From Sphingopyxis sp. Root154 (GTDB lineage: Bacteria > Pseudomonadota > Alphaproteobacteria > Sphingomonadales > Sphingomonadaceae): a stretch of DNA of 64,000 bases. This document shows, in pieces, positions 8,072-16,813 of this stretch. Position 1 is the first letter of the stretch; each line of letters opens with the position of its first letter. Location: NCBI RefSeq assembly GCF_001427105.1, contig NZ_LMGI01000002.1:1984867-2048866 (forward strand), in the 5' to 3' direction. The notes below the pieces were generated by a model. The model searched no databases and was not told the origin of the DNA. It saw only the letters and a list, made by a program, of their open reading frames with translations. A program made the translations under genes and the position numbers.

Positions 8072-10426
8072 TCAGAATTTTACGGTGCCGGTCACAAACA
8101 CTTGGCGCGGATTGCCGTAGAATGCCGTCAGAGTGCCTTCGCGGCCGAGCGCTGACGTCGGCAGCCCGCCCGGACCCGGGATGATCGCGCCGGAGACCGG
8201 ATTGACGTTCACGAACGTATAGCCCGAGGTCTTATATTCCTTGTTCGTCAGATTCTTGCCGAACACGCCGAGGCTCCAGCGATCGTCGGGCGCGGTGTAG
8301 ACGAGGCTGGCATCCCAAAGCGCGAAACCCTTCTGGTCGATATAGGGGTTCGGGATTTCGAACTGATAGGTCTTGCTGCGATACGACAGCGTCGTGCCGA
8401 AGCTGAGATCGCCGTTGCCGATCGGGGTCGAGTAAGCAAGCGTGCCGCTGGCAGTCCATTTCGGCGTATTCTGCACCTCGCGGAAATCCGAAACGTCGGT
8501 CGGCGTGTTGACCCCGCCGACGAGGATGTTCGAGATATATTCCTTATAGTCGGCCTGGATAAAGCCGAGCGCGGTCGATAGCGTCAGCCGGTCGCCGGCA
8601 CTCGCCAGATCCTCGCCGAGCCGTGCGCGGCCTTCGAATTCGACGCCTTTGAAGGTCGCCTTGCCCGCGTTCGACACGACGCCGCAGAAGCTCGGCAGGC
8701 CGCTGACGGTGCAGGCGACCGAGCCCGGGATCTGGACGTCGGTGTAATCGGCATAGAAGGCGGCGAGCGCGACATTGACCGCGCCGTCCATCAGGCTGCC
8801 CTTGTAGCCGACTTCGTAGCTTTCGACCTTTTCGGGGCGGAAGCTCAGGAAGGAGGCGACTTCGGCGTCGGTCGGTGCGCCCGGAATCGCGGCCGGCGCA
8901 TTGACGCCGACACCGCGCGGGTCGAAGCCGCCGCCCTTGAAGCCCTGCGAATAGCTGGCGTAGAAATTATGGTCGGGCGTCGGCTTGAACGACAGCGACG
9001 CCCGCGGGGTGAATTTGTTGAAGCTGCGCTTGCCGTCGAAATTCGTCCCCGGTGCGCCAAAGGCAACGCCCGCGCCGCCGAACACCGGCGAACCGCCGCC
9101 GAGATAGCTCTGCCGCAGGATCGACGCTTCGCGCTCGTCCCACGTGTAGCGACCGCCGACCGACAGGCTGAGCTGGTCGCTGAAGTCATAAGTGAAATCG
9201 CCGAACACCGCGAAGGTCTGGGTATCGACATCGGCCTCGGTGAAGGCGGTCAGCCCCGCGAGATTGTTGAAGATGCGGACGTCGAACAACGTGTCGCCGC
9301 TCGCGTCGAGGTAATAGAAGCCGAGCAGGCCCTTCAGCTTGTCGCCTTCGTACAGCAGCTGGAATTCCTGGCTGATCTGCTCGTTGAAGTAGAAGCCGGG
9401 GACATCGATGTCGACGCCGGGCAACGCGTCGAAGTCGATCGGAGTTGCCGACGTGTCCTTGCGCCACGCGCTGATCGAGCGCAGCGTGACTGTGTCACTG
9501 AGTTCGGCGGTGACGTTCATTGCAAGGCCGTAGGCTTCGATTTCCTGCTTCGGATCGTTGAGGCCGCCGCGGCTGTCGAACACGTCGTCGAGCACGGGGG
9601 CGTTGGTCAACAGCGACGGAATCAGGCGGTGGCCGCCGCGCGGATCGCTCTTGTCCTTCGAATAATCGCCCGAGATGCGGATCAGCACCGGCGCACCATA
9701 GCCGCCGAGTTCGACGGTCCCGCGGCCCGCCCAGACATCCTTGTTGTAATTCTCGCGCCCGGTGGTGAGATTGTCGCCGAAACCGCCGCGCGACAGGCGC
9801 GCGACCGATCCGCCGACACGCAGCAGGTCGCCGATCGGCGCGCTCGCGGTCACGACGAGGTCGGCCTGGTCATAGGTGCCGAGCGTGCCCTTGATCTTGA
9901 GCGAGAATTCCTCCGGCAGCTGCTTGGTCACATATTTGACCGCGCCGCCGATCGTGTTGCGGCCATAGAGCGTGCCCTGCGGCCCGCGCAGGATTTCGAT
10001 GCGCTCGACGTCGTAGATATCGAGCACCGCGGCCTGCGGCCGGTTAAGATAGACGTCGTCGAGATAGATCCCGACGCCCTGTTCGAAGCCCGAGACCGGA
10101 TCCTGCTGGCCGACGCCGCGAATGAAGGCGCTGAGCGTCGAGTTCGAGCCGCGCGAGACTTCGAGCGTGGTGTTAGGCGTCGTCTGGCCGATATCGGTGA
10201 TATCGATCGCGCCGGCCTTTTCGAGCGCTTCGCCCGAATAGGCGGTGATCGCGATCGGCACGTCGACCAGCCGCTCGTCGCGGCGGCGTGCCGTCACGAT
10301 GATCTCGTTATCGCCGGCATCGGTCGCGCCCGCTTCCTGCGCGAAAGTGGCGGGGACGAAGGCGATCATGGAAAGCGCGCTGGTGGCAAGAATGGCACGG
10401 CGCAGCGGGCGGGCGAAAGGACGCAT
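8072..10426 (-). CDS. TonB-dependent outer-membrane receptor
   Basis: 784-residue outer-membrane transporter. It has an Ala-rich signal peptide ending near FAQEAGA, a TonB-box/plug start (EIIVTARRRDERLVDVPIAI), the plug motif RGPQGTLYGRNTIGGAV, many beta-barrel repeats (YEVGYKGSLMDGAVNVALAA and similar) and the terminal aromatic residue F required by BAM. ATG 10426 is chosen for its signal peptide and upstream GGGAGAG; a longer frame to 10537 would add a non-signal stretch. It is divergent from a TetR regulator, with a palindrome overlapping its likely promoter. The substrate is unknown: no TIGR01782-type signature is evident, and barrel layout alone cannot tell siderophore from other ligands. 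Confidence 0.9.
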   Translation of the reverse strand: MRPFARPLRRAILATSALSMIAFVPATFAQEAGATDAGDNEIIVTARRRDERLVDVPIAITAYSGEALEKAGAIDITDIGQTTPNTTLEVSRGSNSTLSAFIRGVGQQDPVSGFEQGVGIYLDDVYLNRPQAAVLDIYDVERIEILRGPQGTLYGRNTIGGAVKYVTKQLPEEFSLKIKGTLGTYDQADLVVTASAPIGDLLRVGGSVARLSRGGFGDNLTTGRENYNKDVWAGRGTVELGGYGAPVLIRISGDYSKDKSDPRGGHRLIPSLLTNAPVLDDVFDSRGGLNDPKQEIEAYGLAMNVTAELSDTVTLRSISAWRKDTSATPIDFDALPGVDIDVPGFYFNEQISQEFQLLYEGDKLKGLLGFYYLDASGDTLFDVRIFNNLAGLTAFTEADVDTQTFAVFGDFTYDFSDQLSLSVGGRYTWDEREASILRQSYLGGGSPVFGGAGVAFGAPGTNFDGKRSFNKFTPRASLSFKPTPDHNFYASYSQGFKGGGFDPRGVGVNAPAAIPGAPTDAEVASFLSFRPEKVESYEVGYKGSLMDGAVNVALAAFYADYTDVQIPGSVACTVSGLPSFCGVVSNAGKATFKGVEFEGRARLGEDLASAGDRLTLSTALGFIQADYKEYISNILVGGVNTPTDVSDFREVQNTPKWTASGTLAYSTPIGNGDLSFGTTLSYRSKTYQFEIPNPYIDQKGFALWDASLVYTAPDDRWSLGVFGKNLTNKEYKTSGYTFVNVNPVSGAIIPGPGGLPTSALGREGTLTAFYGNPRQVFVTGTVKF

Positions 10427-10508
10427 GAAGACTCTCCCATGTGGCGGGTGACCCCTCGCCACCCTTTTTTGGTTTTCCTGGGCCGGTGCTTGCCAAGCCG
10501 CGCCGCAT

Positions 10509-10537
10509 CCAATAATGAAACATGAACCAAGTTTCAA
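10509..10537 (-). promoter_or_regulatory. Probable promoter of the TonB receptor gene
   Basis: On the minus strand TTGAAA, 17 bp, TATTGG: a good -35 and a moderate -10, about 75 bp before the receptor start codon. The palindromic operator at 10527-10542 covers the -35, which fits repression by the divergent TetR protein. Confidence 0.45.
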
Positions 10538-10542
10538 CTTGG
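10527..10542. promoter_or_regulatory. Palindromic operator, probably for the TetR-type regulator
   Basis: Perfect inverted repeat CCAAGTT-tc-AACTTGG in the space between the divergent TonB receptor and tetR-type genes. TetR proteins usually bind such 14-18 bp palindromes next to their own gene. Confidence 0.6.
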
Positions 10543-10632
10543 AATATGGCTCTGTCGCTTTTTGCTTGCCAGTGGTGCGGAAATGCCACGATGCAGGGGA
10601 GGCCGGACGGAGGGGGAGACGGAAAGGCAGTC

Positions 10633-11313
10633 ATGGATCAGCCGCAGAGCGAAACGGGACGGGCCGAAACGGGACGGGCCGAAACGGAGCAGGCCGAAAA
10701 CGGGCAGGGCGCGGGCGATGTGCGCGACAAGACGCCGCGCACCGAGCGCGGGCGGCGGACGCTGCGCAAGTTGCTCGACGCGGCGGCGGTCGAATTCGGC
10801 GAGCGCGGCTTTCACGAGGCGTCGATCAGCGCGATCACGCGCCGCGCCGGAACCGCGCTCGGCAGTTTCTACACCTATTTCGATTCGAAAGAGGAAATCT
10901 TCCAGGCGCTTGTCCGCTATATGAGCGAGCAGCTACGCGATCATGTGACGCCGCTGGTGCAGGCGGCGCCCGACGAGATCAGCGCCGAACGCATCGGGCT
11001 CGAATCCTATCTCGGCTTCGTACGCGAGCATAAGGAGATTTACCGCATCATCGATGAGGCCGAGTTCGTCGATTATGCGAGTTATCGCCGCCATTATGAA
11101 ACGACCGTCGCGCGCGTGCGTCAGCGGCTGGAAAATGGCGCGGCGCGGGGCGAAATCCGCGACGACGTCAGCGAGATCCACGCGTGGGCGATCGGCGGGA
11201 TGAACGTGTTTCTGGGGATGCGCTATGGATTGTGGGACACCGAGAGCGACATTTCGGAGATCGCGCGGATCGCCAACGACCTGCTCGCGAACGGGCTGAA
11301 GAAGCGGGATTGA
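10633..11313 (+). CDS. TetR/AcrR-family transcriptional regulator
   Basis: 226-residue DNA-binding protein. A low-complexity N-terminus (residues 1-35, repeated GRAET) is followed by the TetR helix-turn-helix (about 40-85): RTLRKLLDAAAVEFGERGF, then ISAITRRAGTALGSFYTYF, the standard recognition-helix pattern. The helical C-terminus (FLGMRYGLW) would bind the ligand. ATG 10633 has an upstream GGAAAGG; a longer in-frame start at 10522 would cross the operator. Its divergent position and the shared palindrome suggest control of the neighbouring TonB receptor. Confidence 0.88.
   Translation: MDQPQSETGRAETGRAETEQAENGQGAGDVRDKTPRTERGRRTLRKLLDAAAVEFGERGFHEASISAITRRAGTALGSFYTYFDSKEEIFQALVRYMSEQLRDHVTPLVQAAPDEISAERIGLESYLGFVREHKEIYRIIDEAEFVDYASYRRHYETTVARVRQRLENGAARGEIRDDVSEIHAWAIGGMNVFLGMRYGLWDTESDISEIARIANDLLANGLKKRD
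10651..10710 (+). repeat. 15-bp tandem repeat inside the TetR-type gene
   Basis: Two exact copies of GAAACGGGACGGGCC followed by two degenerate ones, coding for repeated ETGRA units before the helix-turn-helix. The unit is a multiple of three, so copy-number change would keep the frame. Confidence 0.8.
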
Positions 11314-11314
11314 T

Positions 11315-11899
11315 TTAACGCGAAATCAGGAAGATCGCATGTTCGGCGCGCCAGCTGGCGGCGGCGTCGCTTGCCGGCTTGTCACCCGACAGGTGCCAGA
11401 CACGCTCTACGTTGATGCCCTTTGCGCGGACGAGGTCGCGAAAATCGCTGACCGTGACATGGTGGATGTTCGGCGTTTCGTACCACGCGACGGGCAGCAG
11501 CCGCGTCACCGGCATCCGCCCGCCCCACAGCAGCGCGAGCCGGATGCGCCAATGCGCGAAATTGGGAAAGCTGACGAACGCGCGCGGCGCGATACGCAGC
11601 AGTTCGTCGACGACGCGGTCGGGGCGCTCGGTCGTCTGCAATGTCTGCGACAGGATCGCATAATCGAACGCGTCGTCGGGATAATCGGCAAGGTCGCGGT
11701 TCGCGTCGCCCTGCACGACCGACTGGCCGCGCGCGATCGCCGCGGTGACATTGTCGGCGTCGATCTCCAGCCCGCGCGCGTCGACGCCCTTGCCCTGGAG
11801 CGCCGCCATCAATTCGCCGTCGCCGCAGCCGACGTCGAGCACGCGCGCCGCCCGGGGAACGGCATCGGCGATGATGGCCAGATCGGGGCGCAGCTTCAT
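11315..11899 (-). CDS. metW: Methionine biosynthesis protein MetW
   Basis: 194-residue class I SAM-methyltransferase-fold protein that works with MetX in homoserine acetylation/methionine synthesis in proteobacteria. It shows the SAM-binding motif VLDVGCGDGELM (about 20-31), the acidic loop LEIDADN, and the MetW-specific SFPNFAHWRIRLALLWGGRMP and WYETPNIHHVT. ATG 11899 is three bases from the GNAT gene, so metX-GNAT-metW forms one operon. Its stop lies one base from the convergent tetR stop. Confidence 0.95.
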   Translation of the reverse strand: MKLRPDLAIIADAVPRAARVLDVGCGDGELMAALQGKGVDARGLEIDADNVTAAIARGQSVVQGDANRDLADYPDDAFDYAILSQTLQTTERPDRVVDELLRIAPRAFVSFPNFAHWRIRLALLWGGRMPVTRLLPVAWYETPNIHHVTVSDFRDLVRAKGINVERVWHLSGDKPASDAAASWRAEHAIFLISR

Positions 11900-11901
11900 C
11901 G

Positions 11902-12333
11902 TCAGACCTGCCTGTAGACGTCGGGGAAATGCCGCTGCATGAACGGCGTTCCGTCCTCGACAGGGGTCCAGCCGAGCGCGGCATAAAGCCCGTGCGCGTC
12001 GCTGGTCGCGAGCATCCACCGCCGCAGTCCCTGCAGGTCGGGATGATCGTGAAGTGCCTTCACCATGCGCGCGGCGAGGCCGTGCCCGCGATGCGCCTCG
12101 AGAACATAGACGTCGGCGAGATAGGCAAAGGTCGCGCGATCGGTGACGACGCGGGCAAACCCGATCTGCTCGCCGTCTGGCGCGAAGGTTCCGACGCACA
12201 GTGAGCCGGCAATCGCGCGCTCGACAACGGCGCGCGCGATATTTTCGGCCCAATAGCTCTGCGTCAGAAAGGCGTGGATCGCATCGACCTGCATGTCGGA
12301 CGCATCGAAGGACAGGCGGTAGGCGCCGGTCAT
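11902..12333 (-). CDS. GNAT-family N-acetyltransferase
   Basis: 143-residue acetyltransferase. The acetyl-CoA pyrophosphate loop is in [18 protein letters not shown] (R/Q-x-x-G-x-G/A pattern), preceded by the beta-4 strand [11 protein letters not shown] and followed by the C-terminal [11 protein letters not shown]. It overlaps metX by four bases and is 2 bp from metW, so it is translated within the methionine operon. The substrate is not evident. Its position between metX and metW suggests either an amino-acid-related acetylation or simple hitch-hiking. Confidence 0.85.
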   Translation of the reverse strand: MTGAYRLSFDASDMQVDAIHAFLTQSYWAENIARAVVERAIAGSLCVGTFAPDGEQIGFARVVTDRATFAYLADVYVLEAHRGHGLAARMVKALHDHPDLQGLRRWMLATSDAHGLYAALGWTPVEDGTPFMQRHFPDVYRQV

Positions 12334-13454
12334 GCCAGACCCGATCTCAGGGATCCGGCGACGAGGCGATCGAGCGCCGGGACGTCGAGGAGGAAGCTGT
12401 CGTGGCCGAAGGGTGCCGACAGTTCGACGAAGCTCGCCGCGGCGCCGACGCTTTGCAGCGCCTGCACGACGCGGCGCGATTCGGAGGTCGGATAGAGCCA
12501 GTCGGTGTCGAAGCTGACGAGCGTGAAGCGCACATCCTTCGCGTTCGCGAACGCGCCCGCGAGGCGGCCGTCGTGCGGGTCGGCGAGGTCGAAATAGTCC
12601 ATCGCGCGCGTGATATAGAGATAGGCGTTGGCGTCGAAACGATCGGTGAAGGCGAGCCCCTGATGCCTGAGGTATGATTCGACCTGGAAATCGGCGTCGA
12701 AGCCGAAGCTCTTGATGTCGCGCGCCTGCAGGCGGCGGCCGAACTTCTCGGTCAGCCCTTCCTCGGAGAGATAGGTGATGTGCGCGGCCATGCGCGCGAC
12801 CGCGAGCCCCTTGGTGGGCGCGCGCGCGCTGCCGTAATATTGGCCGTCCTGCCAGTCGGGATCGGCCATGATCGCTTGCCGGCCAACCTCATGAAACGCG
12901 ATATTCTGCGCCGAATGCCGCGCCGCGCTCGCGATGACGAGCGCCGAGGCGAGGCGGTCGGGATAGGCCGCGGCCCAGGCGAGCGTCTGCATCCCGCCCA
13001 TCGACCCGCCGACGATGGCATGAAGTCGCGAAATGCCGAGATGATCGAGCAGCATAGCCTGCGCGCGCACCATGTCGGTAATGGTGATGACGGGAAAGGC
13101 CATGCCGAGCGGCGCGCCGGTCGCGGCGTCGGGTGAGGCCGGCCCGCTCGTCCCCATGCAGCTGCCGAGGACATTGGCGCAGATGACGTGGAAACGGTCG
13201 GTGTCGATCGGCTTGCCGGGCCCGACCATGCGCGCCCACCAGCCGGGCTTGCCCGTCGCCGGATGGTCGCTCGCGACATATTGGTCGCCGGTCAGCGCGT
13301 GGCAGATCAGCACCGCGTTCGATTTGTCGGCATTCAAGGCGCCATAGCTTTGATAGGCGATCGTCACCGACGGCAACACCTGCCCGCTGTCGAGCGGCAG
13401 CGGCGCGGCGATCGTCACGCTGTGATGCCGGATATCGTGGAGCAGGCTCGCCAT
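12330..13454 (-). CDS. metX: Homoserine O-acetyltransferase (MetX)
   Basis: Alpha/beta-hydrolase enzyme acetylating homoserine in methionine synthesis. The 374 residues show [13 protein letters not shown] (oxyanion region), the nucleophile S151 in VGGSMGGMQ, the aspartate in [10 protein letters not shown] and the histidine in FGHDSFL. ATG 13454 lies 79 bp from the divergent hisC start and has no clear Shine-Dalgarno. TTGACA at 13488-13493 (minus strand) with only a weak -10 would give a very short leader. No SAM riboswitch fits in this gap. Confidence 0.95.
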   Translation of the reverse strand: MASLLHDIRHHSVTIAAPLPLDSGQVLPSVTIAYQSYGALNADKSNAVLICHALTGDQYVASDHPATGKPGWWARMVGPGKPIDTDRFHVICANVLGSCMGTSGPASPDAATGAPLGMAFPVITITDMVRAQAMLLDHLGISRLHAIVGGSMGGMQTLAWAAAYPDRLASALVIASAARHSAQNIAFHEVGRQAIMADPDWQDGQYYGSARAPTKGLAVARMAAHITYLSEEGLTEKFGRRLQARDIKSFGFDADFQVESYLRHQGLAFTDRFDANAYLYITRAMDYFDLADPHDGRLAGAFANAKDVRFTLVSFDTDWLYPTSESRRVVQALQSVGAAASFVELSAPFGHDSFLLDVPALDRLVAGSLRSGLA

Positions 13455-13533
13455 GGTTCGCGCGGGGCTAAGCGGGCGGACGCACCCTGTCAACGCACTG
13501 GACTCGCGCAGCATAGCCGTTAAACGGCGCGGC

Positions 13534-14649
13534 ATGACCGATCATAGCGCCGCACTTACTCCGAAGCCGTGGATCAGCGGCATCGCTCCCTATATTCCCG
13601 GCAAGTCGGCGGGTGCCGACGGCCGTCCGCTGATCAAGCTCAGCGCAAACGAAAATCCGCTCGGAACGGGCGAAAAGGCGCGCGCAGCATTCGCTGCGGC
13701 GCAGGGCGCACCCGATGCGCTGTCGCGCTATCCCGATCCAGGTTCAGTGGAGCTGCGTGAAACGATCGCGGCGAAGTTCGGGCTCGATCCGGCGCGGATT
13801 ATCTGCGGGAACGGGTCCGACGAATTGCTCCACCTCGCGGCGGGCACCTATGCCGGCGTGGGCGACGAGATTCTATACGTGCGCTACGGCTTCGCGGTCT
13901 ATGAAATCGCGGCGCGCCGCGTTGGCGCGGTGCCGGTCGAGGCCGACGACAAGGATTATGCGACCGATGTCGACGCGCTGCTCGCGGCGGTGACCGACAA
14001 GACGCGCGTCGTCTATCTCGCCAATCCAAACAATCCGACCGGGACGCTTGCAACGCGTGAGGAAGTCGCGCGCCTCTATGCCGGGCTGCCCAAGAATGTG
14101 TTGTTCGTGATCGACCAGGCCTATTCGGAATATCTCTCCGAGGCCGAGGATGATGGCGGGCTCGAACTGGCGAAGACGCAGCCAAATGTCTTTGTAACGC
14201 GCACCTTCTCGAAGATCCACGGACTCGCCGCCGAACGCATCGGTTGGGGCTATGCCGCCGCCGAGGTGATTTCGGCGCTGCACCGCATTCGCCTGCCGTT
14301 CAACGTCACGCGCGCCGGACAGGCGGCGGCGGTCGCGGCGCTCGGCGACGAGGAATTCTTGGCGCATAGCCGCGAGCATAACGCCGAATGGCGCGCCTGG
14401 CTGGCTGGCGAACTCGAAAGCCTCGGCAATCATGGCATTCGCGTTGTGCCGTCGGCGTGCAACTTCCTGCTCGTGCTCTTCGAGGGCGATGTGAGCGCCG
14501 AGACTGTTTATAACCGGCTGATGGAGGCGGGCTATATCGTCCGCTGGCTGCCGGGGCAGGGACTGCCCAACGCGCTGCGCATGACGATCGGCACCGAAGA
14601 CGAGACGCGCGGATTGGCGGCGGCGATCCGCGCCGCGCTGAACGGCTGA
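13534..14649 (+). CDS. hisC: Histidinol-phosphate/aromatic aminotransferase (HisC type)
   Basis: 371-residue fold-type I PLP aminotransferase. Seen are [10 protein letters not shown] near the N-terminus, GNGSDELL (PLP phosphate), NPNNPTG (164-170), DQAYSEY, and the Schiff-base lysine K227 in [11 protein letters not shown]. It overlaps a prephenate dehydrogenase gene by one base (TGATG), which suggests the physiological role is aromatic amino acid (tyrosine/phenylalanine) transamination, perhaps alongside a histidine role. A small palindrome GCCGTT-a-AACGGC lies at 13516-13528, just before the start. Confidence 0.93.
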   Translation: MTDHSAALTPKPWISGIAPYIPGKSAGADGRPLIKLSANENPLGTGEKARAAFAAAQGAPDALSRYPDPGSVELRETIAAKFGLDPARIICGNGSDELLHLAAGTYAGVGDEILYVRYGFAVYEIAARRVGAVPVEADDKDYATDVDALLAAVTDKTRVVYLANPNNPTGTLATREEVARLYAGLPKNVLFVIDQAYSEYLSEAEDDGGLELAKTQPNVFVTRTFSKIHGLAAERIGWGYAAAEVISALHRIRLPFNVTRAGQAAAVAALGDEEFLAHSREHNAEWRAWLAGELESLGNHGIRVVPSACNFLLVLFEGDVSAETVYNRLMEAGYIVRWLPGQGLPNALRMTIGTEDETRGLAAAIRAALNG

Positions 14650-15551
14650 TGCCCATCGCACGCGTCGCAATTGTCGGGCTGGGGCTGATCGGTTCCTCTA
14701 TCGCGCGTGCGATCAGGGAGCGGCTGCCGCAGGTGGCGGTCGTTGGCCATGACGCGAGCGCCGAAGTGCGCAAGATTGCGAGTGAACTCGACCTTTGCGA
14801 TACGATCAGCGACGACGCGGTCGCTGCGGTGGCCGACGCCGACCTCGTGATACTGGCGGTGCCCGTCGGCCGGATGGCCGACGCGGCGGTGGCAATCGCG
14901 CCGGGCCTCAAGCCCAATGCGATTGTTTCGGACGTCGGCTCGTCGAAGGCGGGCGTTGCCGAAGCGCTGGCGAAGGCGCTGCCCGATCATGCCGTCATCC
15001 CGGCGCATCCGGTCGCGGGGACCGAGAATAGCGGCCCGGCGGCGGGTTTTTCGTCCTTGTTCGAAGGCCGCTGGTGCATCGTAACGCCGGGCGCGGATGC
15101 GTCCGAAGACGCCGTGACAGCGGTGACGTCCTTTTGGCAGGCATTGGGCGCGAAGGTCGATATCATGGATGCCGCGCACCACGACATGGTGCTCGCGGTG
15201 ACGAGCCATTTGCCGCACCTCATAGCTTACACGATCGTCGGCACCGCGAGCGAGCTCGAAGAGGTCACCGAGAGCGAAGTGATCAAATATTCGGCGGGCG
15301 GTTTCCGCGATTTCACGCGTATCGCGGCGAGCGACCCGGTGATGTGGCGCGACGTCTTTCTCGCGAACAAGGATGCCGTGCTCGCGACCTTGCAGCGGTT
15401 CAACGAGGATCTGACCGTGCTCCAGCAGGCGATCCGCCGCGGCGATGCCGACAAGCTCGAGGACTGGTTCACGCGCACGCGCGCGATCCGGCGCTCGATC
15501 ATCGAACAGGGGCAGGATGATGCAGCGCCCGATTTCGGACGCAAACACTAG
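14649..15551 (+). CDS. tyrA: Prephenate/arogenate dehydrogenase
   Basis: NAD(P)-dependent enzyme of tyrosine synthesis. The 300-residue protein has the Rossmann motif VAIVGLGLIGSSIA at residues 7-20, then DVGSSKAGV, the conserved PAHPVAGTENSGP (substrate-binding histidine), and SHLPHLIAY. There is no fused chorismate mutase or ACT domain. It is translationally coupled to hisC. The gene ends 3 bp from the convergent plsC-like gene, with no room for an intervening terminator. Confidence 0.93.
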   Translation: MPIARVAIVGLGLIGSSIARAIRERLPQVAVVGHDASAEVRKIASELDLCDTISDDAVAAVADADLVILAVPVGRMADAAVAIAPGLKPNAIVSDVGSSKAGVAEALAKALPDHAVIPAHPVAGTENSGPAAGFSSLFEGRWCIVTPGADASEDAVTAVTSFWQALGAKVDIMDAAHHDMVLAVTSHLPHLIAYTIVGTASELEEVTESEVIKYSAGGFRDFTRIAASDPVMWRDVFLANKDAVLATLQRFNEDLTVLQQAIRRGDADKLEDWFTRTRAIRRSIIEQGQDDAAPDFGRKH

Positions 15552-15554
15552 GAT

Positions 15555-16286
15555 CTAGGCGACGGTTTCGCCCGCCAGCAAGGCTTGGGGCGGGTTCAGC
15601 GCATTGATCGCGACGCGCACGCGTGCTTCGGCCTCTTCGCGCGGCAGCCCGGCGGGGATCGTCTCGCCAATCTTGTAGGTGATCGTCCCCGGCCATTTGA
15701 CCCAGCGGCGCGGCGGAAAGGCGAGGCCGCTGTTCACCGCGACCGGGATCACCGGAATATTGAGCAGACGGTACATGCCTGCAAAACCGGGGCGTAGGGG
15801 CGGCGCTTCGCCGTGCGGGACGCGCGTGCCCTCGGCGAACAGCACCAGCGGACGGCCCGCCGCGAGTGCGGCCTTCGCGGCACCGAGCATCGCGCGCATC
15901 GCCTTGCCTCCGCCGTCGCGGTCGACCGGTATCAGGCCGTAAAAGCGTGCCGCCTGGCCCCACACGGGGATCGAGAACAGTTCTTCCTTCGCGAACACCG
16001 CCGGATGCCTGAACAGCATCGGCTGCTCGACCGTTTCGAACGCCGATTCATGCTTGAAGACATAGAGTACCGGGATGTCGGGCATCTCGCCCTCGACGAC
16101 GATCGTCTGGCCGAGCAGGAAACGGCAGAAGATCCGGTGCGCCTGCGCCCAGATGCGGACGAAGAAAATCGTGCCGCGGTGTGAGATCGGCAGCGCGACC
16201 ACCCCGCCGATCGACGAGATGGCGCTCATCACGAAAAAGGCGATCCAGAACAGGATGGAACGGAACAGGGCGATGGCGTATCTCAC
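15555..16286 (-). CDS. plsC: 1-acyl-sn-glycerol-3-phosphate acyltransferase (PlsC family)
   Basis: 243-residue lysophospholipid acyltransferase of phospholipid synthesis. N-terminal hydrophobic segments anchor it in the inner membrane. Motif I is HESAFE (H79-E84, the H-X4-D/E pair with Glu), and motif III is FAEGTR (150-155); the lysine-rich KAMRAML region lies between. It overlaps the ydcF-like gene by four bases, ending an ftsE-ftsX-ydcF-plsC operon. The exact acyl acceptor is not determined. Confidence 0.87.
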   Translation of the reverse strand: MRYAIALFRSILFWIAFFVMSAISSIGGVVALPISHRGTIFFVRIWAQAHRIFCRFLLGQTIVVEGEMPDIPVLYVFKHESAFETVEQPMLFRHPAVFAKEELFSIPVWGQAARFYGLIPVDRDGGGKAMRAMLGAAKAALAAGRPLVLFAEGTRVPHGEAPPLRPGFAGMYRLLNIPVIPVAVNSGLAFPPRRWVKWPGTITYKIGETIPAGLPREEAEARVRVAINALNPPQALLAGETVA

Positions 16287-16813
16287 AGGCCGAGCAGCCC
16301 GCCCGCCAGTCCGGCCAGATATTTGTGATATTCGCGAAACAGCGTCGCGAAATTGGGCTGGCTGCGCACCGCGTCGGGCAGGATCGTCACCTTGTCGCCG
16401 ACCGCGCGGCCGATTTCATATTCCGCGCGGCGCATATGCCAGTCGGTGGTGATCAGCCGGATGCTCTTATATTTGCGGCGCTGCGCCCAGGTCGCGACCT
16501 CGGTCGCATTCGAGCGCGTATCCTCGGCCTCGAACCCCAGCGCGATACAGCAGTCAAACAGCGAAACCGGGCGTTTATACTCGGCGGCGAGTTCGCGCGG
16601 CTTCACCTCGCGCGCGACGCCGCTGATGAGGAGGCGCTTGGCATCGCCCGCCTCGAGCCGTTCGAGCGCGCGGTCGATACGTCCCGGGCCGCCGGTGAGC
16701 ACGACGATCGCGTCGGTCTTTTGCGCATCGGCGGGTAGCGGCAGCAGCAGCGCGAACCATGCAAAGCCGAGCACCCAAGCCAGAAACAACAGGGAAATCA
16801 GGCGCTTGATCAT
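16283..16813 (-). CDS. YdcF/DUF218-family membrane-anchored protein
   Basis: 176-residue protein with one N-terminal hydrophobic helix (about 4-28, LISLLFLAWVLGFAWFALLL) and a soluble DUF218 domain: DAIVVLTGGPGRIDRALERL, LLISGV, and TTDWHMRRAEYE. DUF218 proteins such as SanA/ElyC act in envelope or cell-wall precursor metabolism, but the reaction is unknown. It starts inside ftsX (ATGA overlap) and its stop overlaps the plsC-like start, so it is tightly tied to the division genes. Confidence 0.85.
   Translation of the reverse strand: MIKRLISLLFLAWVLGFAWFALLLPLPADAQKTDAIVVLTGGPGRIDRALERLEAGDAKRLLISGVAREVKPRELAAEYKRPVSLFDCCIALGFEAEDTRSNATEVATWAQRRKYKSIRLITTDWHMRRAEYEIGRAVGDKVTILPDAVRSQPNFATLFREYHKYLAGLAGGLLGL

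Noticed and set aside
13455..13533. SAM-II riboswitch before metX
   Set aside because: Common in alphaproteobacteria, but the 79-bp divergent gap with hisC shows no pseudoknot-like arrangement and leaves no room for a leader.
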